Origin: Malaya genurostris
Lineage: Eukaryota; Arthropoda; Insecta; Diptera; Culicidae
DNA length: 64,000 nt
Direction of reading: 5' to 3'
Assembly (NCBI RefSeq): GCF_030247185.1
Contig: NC_080571.1
Location: forward strand, 31,045,753 to 31,109,752
Shown here: piece after piece, positions 33,365 to 42,654 of the stretch
How the letters are laid out: each line of letters begins with the position of its first letter
Position numbering within the stretch: the first letter of the stretch is position 1
Notes under the pieces: model-generated
Database searches by the model: none
What the model saw: only the letters and a program-made list of their open reading frames with translations
What the model was told of the DNA's origin: nothing
Made by a program: the position numbers and the translations under genes

Positions 33365-33533
33365 GTCAACAAGTTTCCTTGGGAACTTCGTCCTAGGTTC
33401 ATGAATCAATCTTTATTCAAGAAGTACAATTGTAGATAAAAAAACGGGCGTGAACGTATTATCATTCATTTGTGTTTATATTGAATAAATTCCAATTATA
33501 ATATTAAGACAATTGCAGGAATCGGCGAAATGA
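33365..33533 (+). repeat. 165-bp dispersed repeat, copy 1
   Basis: Closely matches 53440-53588 in the same orientation (GTCAACAAGTTTCCTTGGGA, GTTCATGAATCAATCTTTAT, AATATTAAGACAATTGCAGG). Here it runs straight into the CGGCGAAATGACC repeat; at the 53-kb locus it runs into the 5' leader of the ORF1-only LINE copy. Confidence 0.8.
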
Positions 33534-34252
33534 CCCTTTCGGCGAAATGGCCCATTCGGCGAAATGTCATTCGGCGAAATGACCCTGATCCGTTTCGAAG
33601 ACACTAAAACACGTCCACGCAGCTGTCTGAAATTGATTAGACATTGTCAACATAAGGAGGGGTCATGAGTGCCAACATAACGCCACCCAACAGATCGAAA
33701 ATCGAACATGAGCAGCCCGTGAAAATTCAAAATTCGCGAAACTTTTTGAGCAAATCTCGTATAGATTCAGAAATCGCCATTTTACTGTAACAGAAATGAC
33801 TTTCATTTGCTTTCAACTATCAAAATTTTAACTATAGTGAGATCAGTTTCAAAGTTTTCACCATTTACTTGCAAGCCTTTTTCCTCATTTAATCAATCCG
33901 TAGTTCTGAAACCGAAACTCAAATCTTGATAAAATTCAATAGCGATACCGCTGAGGTCAAAGGACCTAAATTCACGCACCGTACGAAAAAATCGCGTTAT
34001 TCTTCTTAAAGAGTTTATTGGAAGGCAATTATAAACTTTCAAATATTGATACAAATATGAAACATTTCAAAAATTTGCAAATAATGCAGTGTAGCCATTT
34101 CACCGAATCGGCCAGTTCGTGGAATAAACAGTTTTTATCGATTAACTGAAGACAATCTTTGAACTAACATAATAAGGAAATTAAATCATTTCACCGAATG
34201 GGTCATTTCATCGAAAGGCATTTCGCTGAAAGGCTCATTTCGGCGAAAATAA
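33530..34252. mobile_element. MITE with TIRs built from tandem 17-mers
   Basis: The left end carries tandem copies of TCGGCGAAATGACCCTT, with variants GGCCCAT and ATGTCAT, at 33531-33591. The right end (34185-34252) carries the inverse orientation (CATTTCACCGAATGGGT, CATTTCATCGAAAGGC, CATTTCGCTGAAAGG, CATTTCGGCGAAA). So each terminal inverted repeat is itself a short tandem array of about 60 bp. The interior is non-coding. Relatives occur at 37005-37070 and, in the other orientation, at 52949-53075. Confidence 0.65.
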
Positions 34253-34628
34253 AATCACTGAACTTTTTTCCAATTATGAAAAACGGTGCTTATCGATTAG
34301 CGTTGAAGTAACAAAATAAGGAAAGTATTTTTTTACATTTTTATCAATGTGGCGCAGCCTTATAACGGAAGCGCAGAAGGCTAGACCGCCTAATGTCGAC
34401 AAAACTAGTTCAACCTTAGTCTGAATACACCTTGAGGCCTTCTTCTGGAAAGACGTTGCGGCGAAGTCACAATATTTATATGGAAAATTTGATTAAATTG
34501 AGGGAAAAAGACAACCTGGCAATGCAAAGTCTTCCGAGTGATCCAATGACCCGGTCTTCCCTGGTTACTTACCATCCGCAATAAGACTAATCGCAAACTA
34601 TGTTGCAACAAAAGCACGAGCATGCTTT

Positions 34629-34990
34629 GCCTTTCTCATATAGAAAGGCTATGCAATAGAAAATTACAGGGTGATATGCACAAAAAATTAGAAAAATATA
34701 GTCGCTAACTTTTCTCAGAGATGGCTGAACCGATTTTGACAAACTTATAGTCAAACGAAAGGTCTTATGGTCCTATGGATTGCTATTGAATTCTATCTCT
34801 ATCCTACTTTCAGTTCCAAAATTACAGAGTAATATGTGCAAATTTATGAGAAAATGCGTACTCAATTTTCTCGAAAATTCCCTAACCGATTTTCTCAAAC
34901 TAAGATGCAAATGAAAAGTCTTGAAATTCTCTGAAAATGTCGATCCGGATACGACTTCCTGTTACGGTTGCAAAGCGCGATAAATGAAAA
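34629..34990. repeat. hairpin-ended CCGGAACC-family repeat
   Basis: Starts with the perfect stem-loop GCCTTTCT-CATAT-AGAAAGGC (34629-34649), the inverse of the hairpin that ends the other arrays. It then reads through diverged units (GATGGCTGAACCGATTTTGA, GAAAGGTCTTATGGTCCTAT), i.e. the family in inverted orientation. Confidence 0.7.
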
Positions 34991-35814
34991 GTTTTCAATT
35001 TCATGAGTATTTTTTCGCAAGTGATGGCGAAACGAATTGCAAATTTTTATAAAACTTACTGGTAAATTCATCTAGTTGACAGATTCTTGTTGGTTGAGGG
35101 AAACGTGCCATTTGAGCCAATTGGTTCTGATTCCGGTTCCAGTGGAGTAGTAGTGAAGAAAAATTCCAAAAACGATACTCACTTCGGTTTCTCAGAAACG
35201 GTGAAACCCATTTTTTTTATTCAAATCTTGATTCCAATTAAAGTTCTCAGTGTCTTAAAAGATACTGTGCAATTTCATGCTGATCCGACTTTCGTTTCTG
35301 AAATTATAGGACGATGAGTCTCAAAACATTCAAACCGTCATGCAAAACCGGTACGCATCGGTACGTGCTGGTACGGAAGAAGTAAACACCACCGCCTTTG
35401 CGAACGAAGCACACAGTGTACTGTATTCACTTTCGTATAGCATGTACGGAAGAACGAAAACTTACGTTTTCAAAACTCAACCGAATTCATCGGCACCAAC
35501 CGGCACATGAACTCGTGTTTCCAATCATGTTGAAAAAATCAGAACGGCAAATGTCTGTGTTTGGTTTAGTTAATCGCGGTTCTGCTGCGATTGAATAATA
35601 TCATAGCCACTTAACGGTATTGTGGCAGAAAGAATGCAAGAATTTCAATGGATTGAAGTTTTGTGGAAAAGGCATGCATTAGAATCTTCTGTTTCGTGCT
35701 GTATATACAGGGTGATTTTTTAAGAGCTTGAGAACTTTTTTAAACAATAAAACGCATAAAATTTGCAAAATCTCATCGGTTCTTTATTTTAAACGTTAGA
35801 TTGGTACATGACAT

Positions 35815-36525
35815 TTACTTTTTGAAGATAATTTCATTTAAATGTTGACCGCGGCTGCGTCTTAGGTGGTCCATTCGGAAAGTCCAATTTTGGGCAACTT
35901 TTTCGAGCATTTCGGCCGGAATAGCCCGAATTTCTTCGGAAATGTTGTCTTCCAAAGCTGGAATAGTTACTGGCTTATTTCTGTAGACTTTAGACTTGAC
36001 GTAGCCCCACAAAAAATAGTCTAAAGGCGTCAAATCGCATGATCTTGGTGGCCAACTTACCGGTCCATTTCTTGAGATGAATTGTTCTCCGAAGTTTTCC
36101 CTCAAAATGGCCATAGAATCGCGAGCTGTGTGGCATGTAGCGCCATCTTGTTGAAACCACATGTCAACCAAGTTCAGTTCTTCCATTTTTGGCAACAAAA
36201 AGTTTGTTAGCATCGAACGATAGCGATCGCCATTCACTGTAACGTTGCGTCCAACAGCATCTTTGAAAAAATACGGTCCAATGATTCCACCAGCGTACAA
36301 ACCACACCAAACAGTGCATTTTTCGGGATGCATGGGCAGTTCTTGAACGGCTTCTGGTTGCTCTTCACTCCAAATGCGGCAATTTTGCTTATTTACGTAG
36401 CCATTCAACCAGAAATGAGCCTCATCGCTGAACAAAATTTGTCGATAAAAAAGCGGATTTTCTGCCAACTTTTCTAGGGCCCATTCACTGATTTGCAAGC
36501 GTTGCTCGTTAGTAAGTCTATTCAT
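35815..36525 (-). CDS. DD41D transposase lacking DNA-binding domains
   Basis: 236 residues from ATG 36525 in one open frame. The N-terminus MNRLTNEQRLQIS fits the start of this family, but it then joins EWALEKLAE directly. In related proteins as I recall them, about 100 residues of helix-turn-helix sequence lie between these two motifs. The catalytic core is complete: SDEAHF (Asp34), QQDGATCH (Asp127) and LTPLDYFLWG (Asp169), with 41 residues between the last two Asp by my count. The C-terminus RRSRGQHLNEIIFKK looks native. So the triad is intact and the frame clean, yet TIR recognition should be lost. It could be an element decaying from a deletion derivative, a dominant-negative form, or a captured catalytic domain. 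Confidence 0.75.
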   Translation of the reverse strand: MNRLTNEQRLQISEWALEKLAENPLFYRQILFSDEAHFWLNGYVNKQNCRIWSEEQPEAVQELPMHPEKCTVWCGLYAGGIIGPYFFKDAVGRNVTVNGDRYRSMLTNFLLPKMEELNLVDMWFQQDGATCHTARDSMAILRENFGEQFISRNGPVSWPPRSCDLTPLDYFLWGYVKSKVYRNKPVTIPALEDNISEEIRAIPAEMLEKVAQNWTFRMDHLRRSRGQHLNEIIFKK

Positions 36526-36545
36526 GATGAAATGTCAGAGCATAC

Positions 36546-36629
36546 TGAGCAAATAATAATGCATGAAAATCATAACCTCAAAAAATCTGAGCAAATACTA
36601 ATGCATGAATATCCTAACCTCAAAAAAAT
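36546..36629. repeat. 42-bp tandem repeat beside transposon end
   Basis: Two copies of a unit starting TGAGCAAATA (36546 and 36588) and ending CCTCAAAAAA(A)TC. Subterminal direct repeats can serve as transposase-binding sites; this is inference. Confidence 0.8.
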
Positions 36630-36638
36630 CACCTTTTA

Positions 36639-37122
36639 CAATTTCAGTAGCCGGTTGTGTAGTAAAATTGTCAAAAACAGTCAATAATATTTACATACAT
36701 GCTGTGATTACAAATGATTATATTGATAATAATAACTGAAAGCTCACAAGTTCCTATCTCTCGTCTCCTCCTGTGCCTAAGATTTTTGGCCAACAAAACG
36801 GTATTCACGGGCGAATTAGTTTGTATTTTGTAGCTGTGGATTATATATAAATTTAATGTAATTAATTAGAATCAAGTATACATGGATTAATTTTGAGCAT
36901 TTCGAACGTAGGGTAATTTCCTCGTTTGTTTTCCATATATTCATAAGCAGATTTTGATTGAAGGTGCGTCAAAAAACGGTTATTTTAAAATTGAATTTTG
37001 TCGGAGAAATGACCCTTTCGGCGAAATGACTTATTCTGCGACACGACTTTCGGTGAAATAGCTTTCAATACAGAAAAAAACACATGAAACTAAATTTAAT
37101 CTTGATACTTGGTGCGACTACT
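36639..37122. other. no gene; solo CGGCGAAATGACC repeat
   Basis: AT-rich spacer. 37000-37070 contains GAAATGACCCTTTCGGCGAAATGAC followed by diverged variants, a solo copy of the terminal repeat found at 33530. Confidence 0.5.
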
Positions 37123-37500
37123 TCACAAATAAACCTGTTTCCATTGTGTTTGTTTAGCCACTGGTGGAACTGAAATGGGTAAGGTTACCCTAATCATAAA
37201 TATATTCATTATTTGCCGTAATACATGCATTTCACAAACCGAAATATTTTGGTTACTTTTTTTCCATCCATGATGAAAGAAAAGAGTAAAACCGTACCCG
37301 ACAATAAACACAGGACCTTGGCCGCTTTTTTTCCCTCTAGGTGATTCATCATTTTCGAGCTCCACCACGCTCTCTATGTCGAGTCGAGTATGGTAACACA
37401 CGAATATTTTTTGACGAATTTCTTTCGCCACGGTCACAACCCCGTCGCACAACATCGCAGGGACCGTTACGTTTTTTTTTATTTTATCCATGTTTCGCAT
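37123..37500 (-). CDS. hypothetical protein, 125 codons
   Basis: The frame starts at ATG 37500 (CACAGATGCGAAAC) and gives MRNMDKIKKNVTVPA, AKEIRQKIFVCYHTRLD, ESVVELENDESPRGKKS and then QGPVFIVGYGF. The first two thirds have balanced composition and a charged cluster; the C-terminal third is less protein-like, so a splice donor (GGGTACGG just after VGYG is one option) or decay is possible. The family is not recognised. It sits in non-repetitive DNA between dispersed repeats, so a host exon is possible, but a chance ORF cannot be excluded. Confidence 0.3.
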   Translation of the reverse strand: MRNMDKIKKNVTVPAMLCDGVVTVAKEIRQKIFVCYHTRLDIESVVELENDESPRGKKSGQGPVFIVGYGFTLFFHHGWKKSNQNISVCEMHVLRQIMNIFMIRVTLPISVPPVAKQTQWKQVYL

Positions 37501-37864
37501 CTGTGCTAGCTTGACCGTGCTGACGTTTGATCTATTACAATTTGTTTACCTATTTCAGAACATCCATGAAATGGCGTCGTTAGATTTAACTTACATTGTT
37601 GTATTTATAGTTCGATATTTCACGTGTGTATGCGGTATTAATTAACACATTACTACGAAAAGCCATCACTCGTGTAAAGGTAACAGCGAAAATAGCACAA
37701 AGCAAGTCGAACAGAGCATCATTGTTTCCAGCTTTCTTTTAGTTTTTTTTTGTTTGCAGTTTTGAGCTCTGTTACTAATTAGAGATAGAAAACTGGAACG
37801 AATTGTGCAACATTTGCGCATAGTTCGGTGTTCAATGAGAGGCAAATTTCAAAGGGTAAAATCA

Positions 37865-38540
37865 TTTTCAAAGTGAATTTTTATGTTTAACAGTCTTTTC
37901 TATATAGTTTCGGAACCGCAGGTCGGATCTATCTAAAATTTCATGGTAACCAATGGAACCTAGTTTAAGAAAACTGGTTGAACTATTCGTAAGAATTCGA
38001 AGTTTTTTTTATTCATTTTTGAATTCGAAGTTAGTTTACGTATTGAAAGTTTTTGGCACTGTTTCGCATAGTTCCCACGTGCTTCGGGTTCCATTTGTGC
38101 TTCTGTTTGTGAAAATCGGTTAAGCTATCCCTAAGAAATCAAGGAGAATTTCGTTTGCTTTGAAGATTTCCGGTACTTCCGATACCGGATCAACTAACAA
38201 GATCTGTAAATTAGAATATTTCACTAATCAACACTAACACTCTTGACATTGATTGATTGCTCCAGAACCAGAAATCGGATCCGCAAAAACTTCAAAGCTT
38301 TTCTTTAGGATGCTAAGCCCGTTTATTTGAGACCAAGTTCGTGAAAATTGGTTCAATCAGCTACGGGCAAAGAGGGTGCAGAAATGTTTTAATTGTTTTG
38401 CACTAATTACTCTGTTATTCCGCAACCGAACGTCGGATCTGAATACAATTCTGAAATTTTGTTTCAAACCACCGAACCTTTTCTAGATTCGGCGGTTTCG
38501 CAGTGATTGTGAGTTTTTCTGTATGAGAAAGGTAAAATGG
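37865..38540. repeat. diverged CCGGAACC-family repeat array
   Basis: Units recur at about 37910 (TTTCGGAACCGCAGGTCGGA), 38165, 38265 and 38417 (TCCGCAACCGAACGTCGGAT). The array ends with TGTATGAGAAAGGTAAAA near 38520, the usual terminal hairpin half. Confidence 0.75.
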
Positions 38541-38939
38541 GGAAAGCAATTATTTACTTGAATGTTGATCTGTACCCAACAAAACAAAAACTGGTAAACA
38601 ACCAATGAATAAAATATCGCAAATGATATATAGCGAAAAAATAACTCCAAATGCAGAGCTCGTCCTCGCAAACTACCCCGGAAGTGATGAAACACGACTC
38701 AGAAGGCAACCCTATTGAACAAAATTCCGTACAAGTACCGACTTTGCACGGTCGGTGTGAATTAATTTTTTTTTGTCCCACTCCTAATTTTCGAAATCGA
38801 AAAAAATATTTTCAATACCAAATGTCTCAGAATTATATGAAACGTCGAAATCTATTGTAAACACCAAAAATGTTTTTGGGAAAATTGTTTTTGAGATTTC
38901 CGAAATAAAAAAAACATAACCTGATTCCTGTTCTTTACG

Positions 38940-39510
38940 ATTCTTCTTTGACTCGATTTTTTAATGCCAAATGCCTTAGAATTACTTAAAATGTCGAGAT
39001 CTGGTGTTATCCCGAGAAAAAAATTTTTTATTTGGGAAAAATCGGCTCTGGGACTAGAAATTTCCGAAATCGTAAATTTATTTTTGATGCCGAGTGTCTT
39101 AGAATTGCATGAAACGTCGAAATCTGGTGTCATCTCGAAACATTTTTTTTCTGAATCGACTCTGGAAATTTTTCTTGATGTCCGAAATCCAAATTTAATT
39201 TTTACATGCCCAATATCTTAGGATTGACTGAAGCTGAAATTTTGTTTGCTGTTAAAAAATGTCGACTGAAATGTGAAATTTCCAAAACCGAAATACCGTC
39301 AATTTTTTTCAAAAAAAATTTTTTTTTTCATAAAACCAGATCTCGACGTTTCATGCAATTCTAAGATATTTGGCATTAGGAAAAAACTTTCGATTTTGGA
39401 AAACTCAAATTTCAAAAGTCCCAGAGTCGATTTTTTTCAAAACCATTTTTCGTGATGACATCAGATCTCAACGTTCCATGCAATTCTAAGACTTTTGATA
39501 TCAAAAAAAT
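38940..39510. repeat. fold-back repeat of ~125-bp units
   Basis: The left arm has at least two direct units about 125 bp apart (ATGTCGAGATCTGGTGTTAT near 38991; ACGTCGAAATCTGGTGTCAT near 39115). The right arm holds inverted units (CAGATCTCGACGTTTCATGC near 39338; CAGATCTCAACGTTCCATGC near 39460). The arms would pair around 39235. Between the words lie TTTGGGAC and GAAATTTCCGAAATCG blocks. Relatives without a second arm are at 49.7, 62.5 and 63.5 kb. Confidence 0.75.
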
Positions 39511-39785
39511 TGAGCACCGATTACTTTTTTTGAGGTGCTTAAACTTTTGAGCACTGCCGCTTTACGAATTTAGGGATGACACAACTAAACATGAACTTAG
39601 CGAAGCACCTATCTTCAGTCACAACTCAAATAGGTGAATAATTTGTTTCTGGTAGGCAATTTAGAATTTTTACCCATATTATATTATTCATTATACTATT
39701 TTTTTCCCCGAAAACTGTAACTGTAACAAATTAGCAACTATTTTGCCATAAATGATTCACCTATTTGCGTTATTATTGGAGCTAG

Positions 39786-40640
39786 ATGCTTCACGAAGTT
39801 CATGTTCCTTACTCTAAGGTGGGGCTTGTTCGCGACAAAATATGGACACCCTCAAATACGCAAATCTCGTCGAAAGAAGCTCAAGTGCGAAAAGCAATTC
39901 TGTTTAAATCTTTCGATAACCGTTTGACAACAGCCAGGAAGGCTGGAAGCGGAGTAAAAATTGATTTCAGGAACCACCAAAAGAACGCGAAGGTGAGGCA
40001 AATATTGCAGAAAAAAATAGTTCTCTCGGTACGTATTGTGGCTAGAAAAAATCAAATGTCTCCAACTTTCGTGCATACTTCCAAGCACCGGCAAGGTATG
40101 AAGTTGTTCAAAGTGCAAACTGTACCGGACCGTAGTGATACAGAAAATGTGACGGCTAAAACTCGGGTTCGCAAGTTGCATCGCGAATATTTGACCATAT
40201 TATCCTGCTCGAAATGTCTTTTTATACTACCATGCAACGCAACGGCGTAGAGGAACATTTCAGCACGAAGAAAAAATACCAAAAAAATATTTGGTTTGGC
40301 AGGCAATATGCAGCTGTGGCCGAGTGAGCCAAAGCGTCATCATTATCGGAACGGCATATAAGGAAATATACCATGAATAATGCCTAAAGAAGTAATTGTT
40401 ACCATTTCTACACAGCCGAGACGCTCCCTCACTATTCTGGCCTGATTTGGCTTCTTGTCACTACGCCAAAGATGTTCTGGAATGGTATGAAACGAACGGA
40501 ATCCATGTTGTACTGGAAGAAGCGAATCTACCTAACTGGCGGGAGTTGCGACCTATCGAGTGGTATTGGGCTCTCATGAACAGAGATCTTTCTCAATGTA
40601 AACAACAAGCTACAACTAGGAAAAAATTTCGAAAATCTTA
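39786..40640 (+). pseudogene. second-subfamily DD37E transposase, degraded
   Basis: The plus-strand frame to 40250 contains an N-terminal HTH-like region, then NQMSPTFVHTSKHRQGMKLF and TAKTRVRKLHREYLT. After frame changes the match resumes as YLVWQAICSCG, CLKKQLLPFLHSRDAPSLF, then WPDLASCHYAKDVLEWYETN, NWRELRPIEWYWALMNRDL. The second Asp and the Glu are spaced by 37 residues. The block with the first Asp (DDET) is missing between about 40190 and 40280, and stops occur at several points. This copy differs clearly from the 4.9/28.7-kb subfamily. Confidence 0.8.
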
Positions 40641-40959
40641 GACAAAAGCAGATAAATCGATTGCAAAGAAGTTTGCACAGACCCCAATGGCTGAAGTAAA
40701 CTCAAAAGTTCATAGTTTCTCCATGCAGCATAATTATGTAACTGTAATTAGTTTAAAGATGATTAACAATGCACAATTAAATGAATAAACAAAATTCGCC
40801 TTGGATTTGTTGCATTCCAAATTTAATCTATGCAGATTTTGTCCCGAAATAGTCATAATTTAATTAATTAATTTTACTCAAACCGAAACTCAAGTTATTG
40901 CACCTCATTTCCATTTATTGGGAGTAGGGGAAGATGTTCGGTTGCCGGCACAAAAAGTA

Positions 40960-41996
40960 AAGACTGTCCCAGAAAGCATGGACGCACTTTGATTTCGCTG
41001 TAAATAATTCACAAGTGTTAGATATTCAAATTTTATTCAATATACTGATAATATTAGACTACAACAACAGAATATTATTCTCAACATTTGCTGCTTAGCC
41101 ATTGTAGACTAGCTGGCGCACCTTCTTGCGAACGTTCCTCATTAAATTCCGTACAGACTTCTTGGCGACAAGTTCTGACACTTTTTTCTAATCTTTTTCG
41201 AACTGTTGAATAGTTTCGACTGCCGAGACATGTTTCCTAAGATGTGCCTTCGTTAATGCCCAAAATTCCTCAATTGGTCGAAGTTGTGGGCAATTTGGTG
41301 ATCTCATGTCTTTTGGGACGAAAGTGACTGGCCAGAACACAACATGATCCTTGTGTCTTCGAATCATTGGTAGAAGTCGTTTTTGTAAACATTCCTTGAT
41401 GTATATTTCGCTGTTCATTGAAGCAGTGGTGATGAAGGGTTTCGAAATCTTACCGCAGCCACAAATTGCTTGCCAGGTCATAGCTTTCTTACCAATTTTT
41501 TCGACTTCAATCGATGTCTCGGACTGGTTTAACACTTGCCCTTCTCGCACCGTATAATATTGTGGTTCCGGCAAGGATTTGTAATCGAGTTTCACGTAGG
41601 TTTCGTCGTCCATGATTATGCAGTTCAAATTTTCAGCAAGAATCGTATTGTACAGCTTTCGGACCCTCGGCCTGATCGATGCTTCTTGTTTCGGACTACG
41701 TTTTGGTTGTTTCTGCTTCTTATAGGTTCGAAGATTCAAGCGTTCTTGAGCACGGAAAACATTTGACATCGAAGTGCCCACTTTTTTTGGCCACATCCCG
41801 AACTGAAACCTCGACGTTGTTCTGCTGAAAACCACGCATTTCGAAACAAACTAATGAAAACGGATAAACAACTGCACAAGTGGTTAGAGAAGAGTGTAAA
41901 CAACTGGACGCAGCCATAAAAAAAAATTGACAGATTCTGAACCATTGCGAAATGGCAGAGGTTTTTGGTTGCGTTCATACTTTCTGGGACAGTCTT
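40960..41996 (-). mobile_element. third-subfamily DD37E transposon with matching TIRs
   Basis: Flanked by TA (40958-40959, 41997-41998). The left end is AAGACTGTCCCAGAAAGCAT and the right end, read outward, AAGACTGTCCCAGAAAGTAT. TIR identity continues for over 20 bp (GGACGCA / GAACGCA). The 1037-bp length is slightly short because of a deletion in the transposase gene. Confidence 0.92.
41095..41917 (-). pseudogene. DD37E transposase with catalytic-Asp deletion
   Basis: The N-terminal part (41917 to about 41795) reads MRGFQQNNVEVSVRDVAKK. A frameshift in an A7 run near 41789 moves the rest to another frame: VGTSMSNVFRAQERLNL, IIMDDETYVKLDY (first Asp), AICGCGKISKPFITTASMN and ECLQKRLLPM. Then VVFWP joins directly to VTFVPKDM, so about 19 residues holding the second catalytic Asp (DLASCHY block) are gone. 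The RPIEEFWAL block with Glu is present. A stop follows FEKD, after which the C-terminus (LMRNVRKKVRQLVYNG) can still be read. Three independent lesions make it inactive. Confidence 0.88.
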
Positions 41997-42019
41997 TACA
42001 GCTGAAGTGCATCAAGTTC

Positions 42020-42640
42020 TTGTAGATGTTTATGGTTGTAATGCTCCAAGTGATAAATCGTGTAAGGAATTGTTTTGACGTTTCAAGAATGGAACTGATT
42101 TCAGCGTAGAAGACAGGCTTTTGCTCTGGACAACTAAAAAAATCGAAGACAAACAGTTGGAGGCATTACTTGATGAAGCAATTAAAAGGCAACAAAGAAA
42201 GGTTTTTTTTTACATTGAATTGTTATTGGGGATGAAAAATTGATATTCTATGATAACCCAAAGAAGAAAAAATACTACGCTATACCTGATCAATTGTTGC
42301 CAATTACCTCAACATCAGCATTTGATGCATTTGGGCCGTGAAGCTCGAGAAGAATGACCGAATTACAAGCCAAGACATGATAAAGTTACTCTCCTGCAAC
42401 AGTGGAACATTTTGCCGCACCCGCCGTATTCTCCTGATCTTGATCCTTCTGATTACTGGTTGTTCCGACGGATGCAGCAGGATCTGGCAGGTTATCGAAA
42501 ATTGTCTTCAAGCTAAGATCAGATTCGAAAATTGCCTGGGAGTTGGGGAAAAGTATGTACATAGTAACTAGCGACGGACGATACTTTGATTAATCTTTAA
42601 ATTCTTTGTGTTTTGAAATAAATGCATTTTTGATCCCAAA
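42020..42640 (+). pseudogene. irritans-like mariner transposase relic
   Basis: Plus-strand pieces: DVYGCNAPSDKSCKELF and RFKNGTDFSVEDR (N-terminal HTH), KKIEDKQLEALLDEAIKR, a broken middle with YDNPKKKKYYA, and NILPHPPYSPDLDPSDYWLF followed by RRMQQDLAGYR (third catalytic block, about 42410-42505). Many stops and deletions occur. A terminal A-run lies near 42640. The DD34D-type third block identifies the mariner family; the subfamily is tentative. Confidence 0.75.
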
Positions 42641-42654
42641 AAAACGGACCGAAT

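Larger units (their letters stand above)
35708..36636 (-). mobile_element. internally deleted DD41D Tc1/mariner-like transposon
   Basis: Flanked by TA at 35706-35707 and 36637-36638. The left end is CAGGGTGATTTTTTAAGAG and the right end, read outward, AAAGGTGATTTTTTTGAGG. The length of about 929 bp is short for the family because part of the transposase gene is missing. A 42-bp tandem repeat lies next to the right end. Confidence 0.8.

Noticed and set aside
33254..33439. 61-codon ORF with hydrophobic N-terminus
   Set aside because: Half of it lies in the 165-bp dispersed repeat shared with 53440-53588, where the frame is not preserved.
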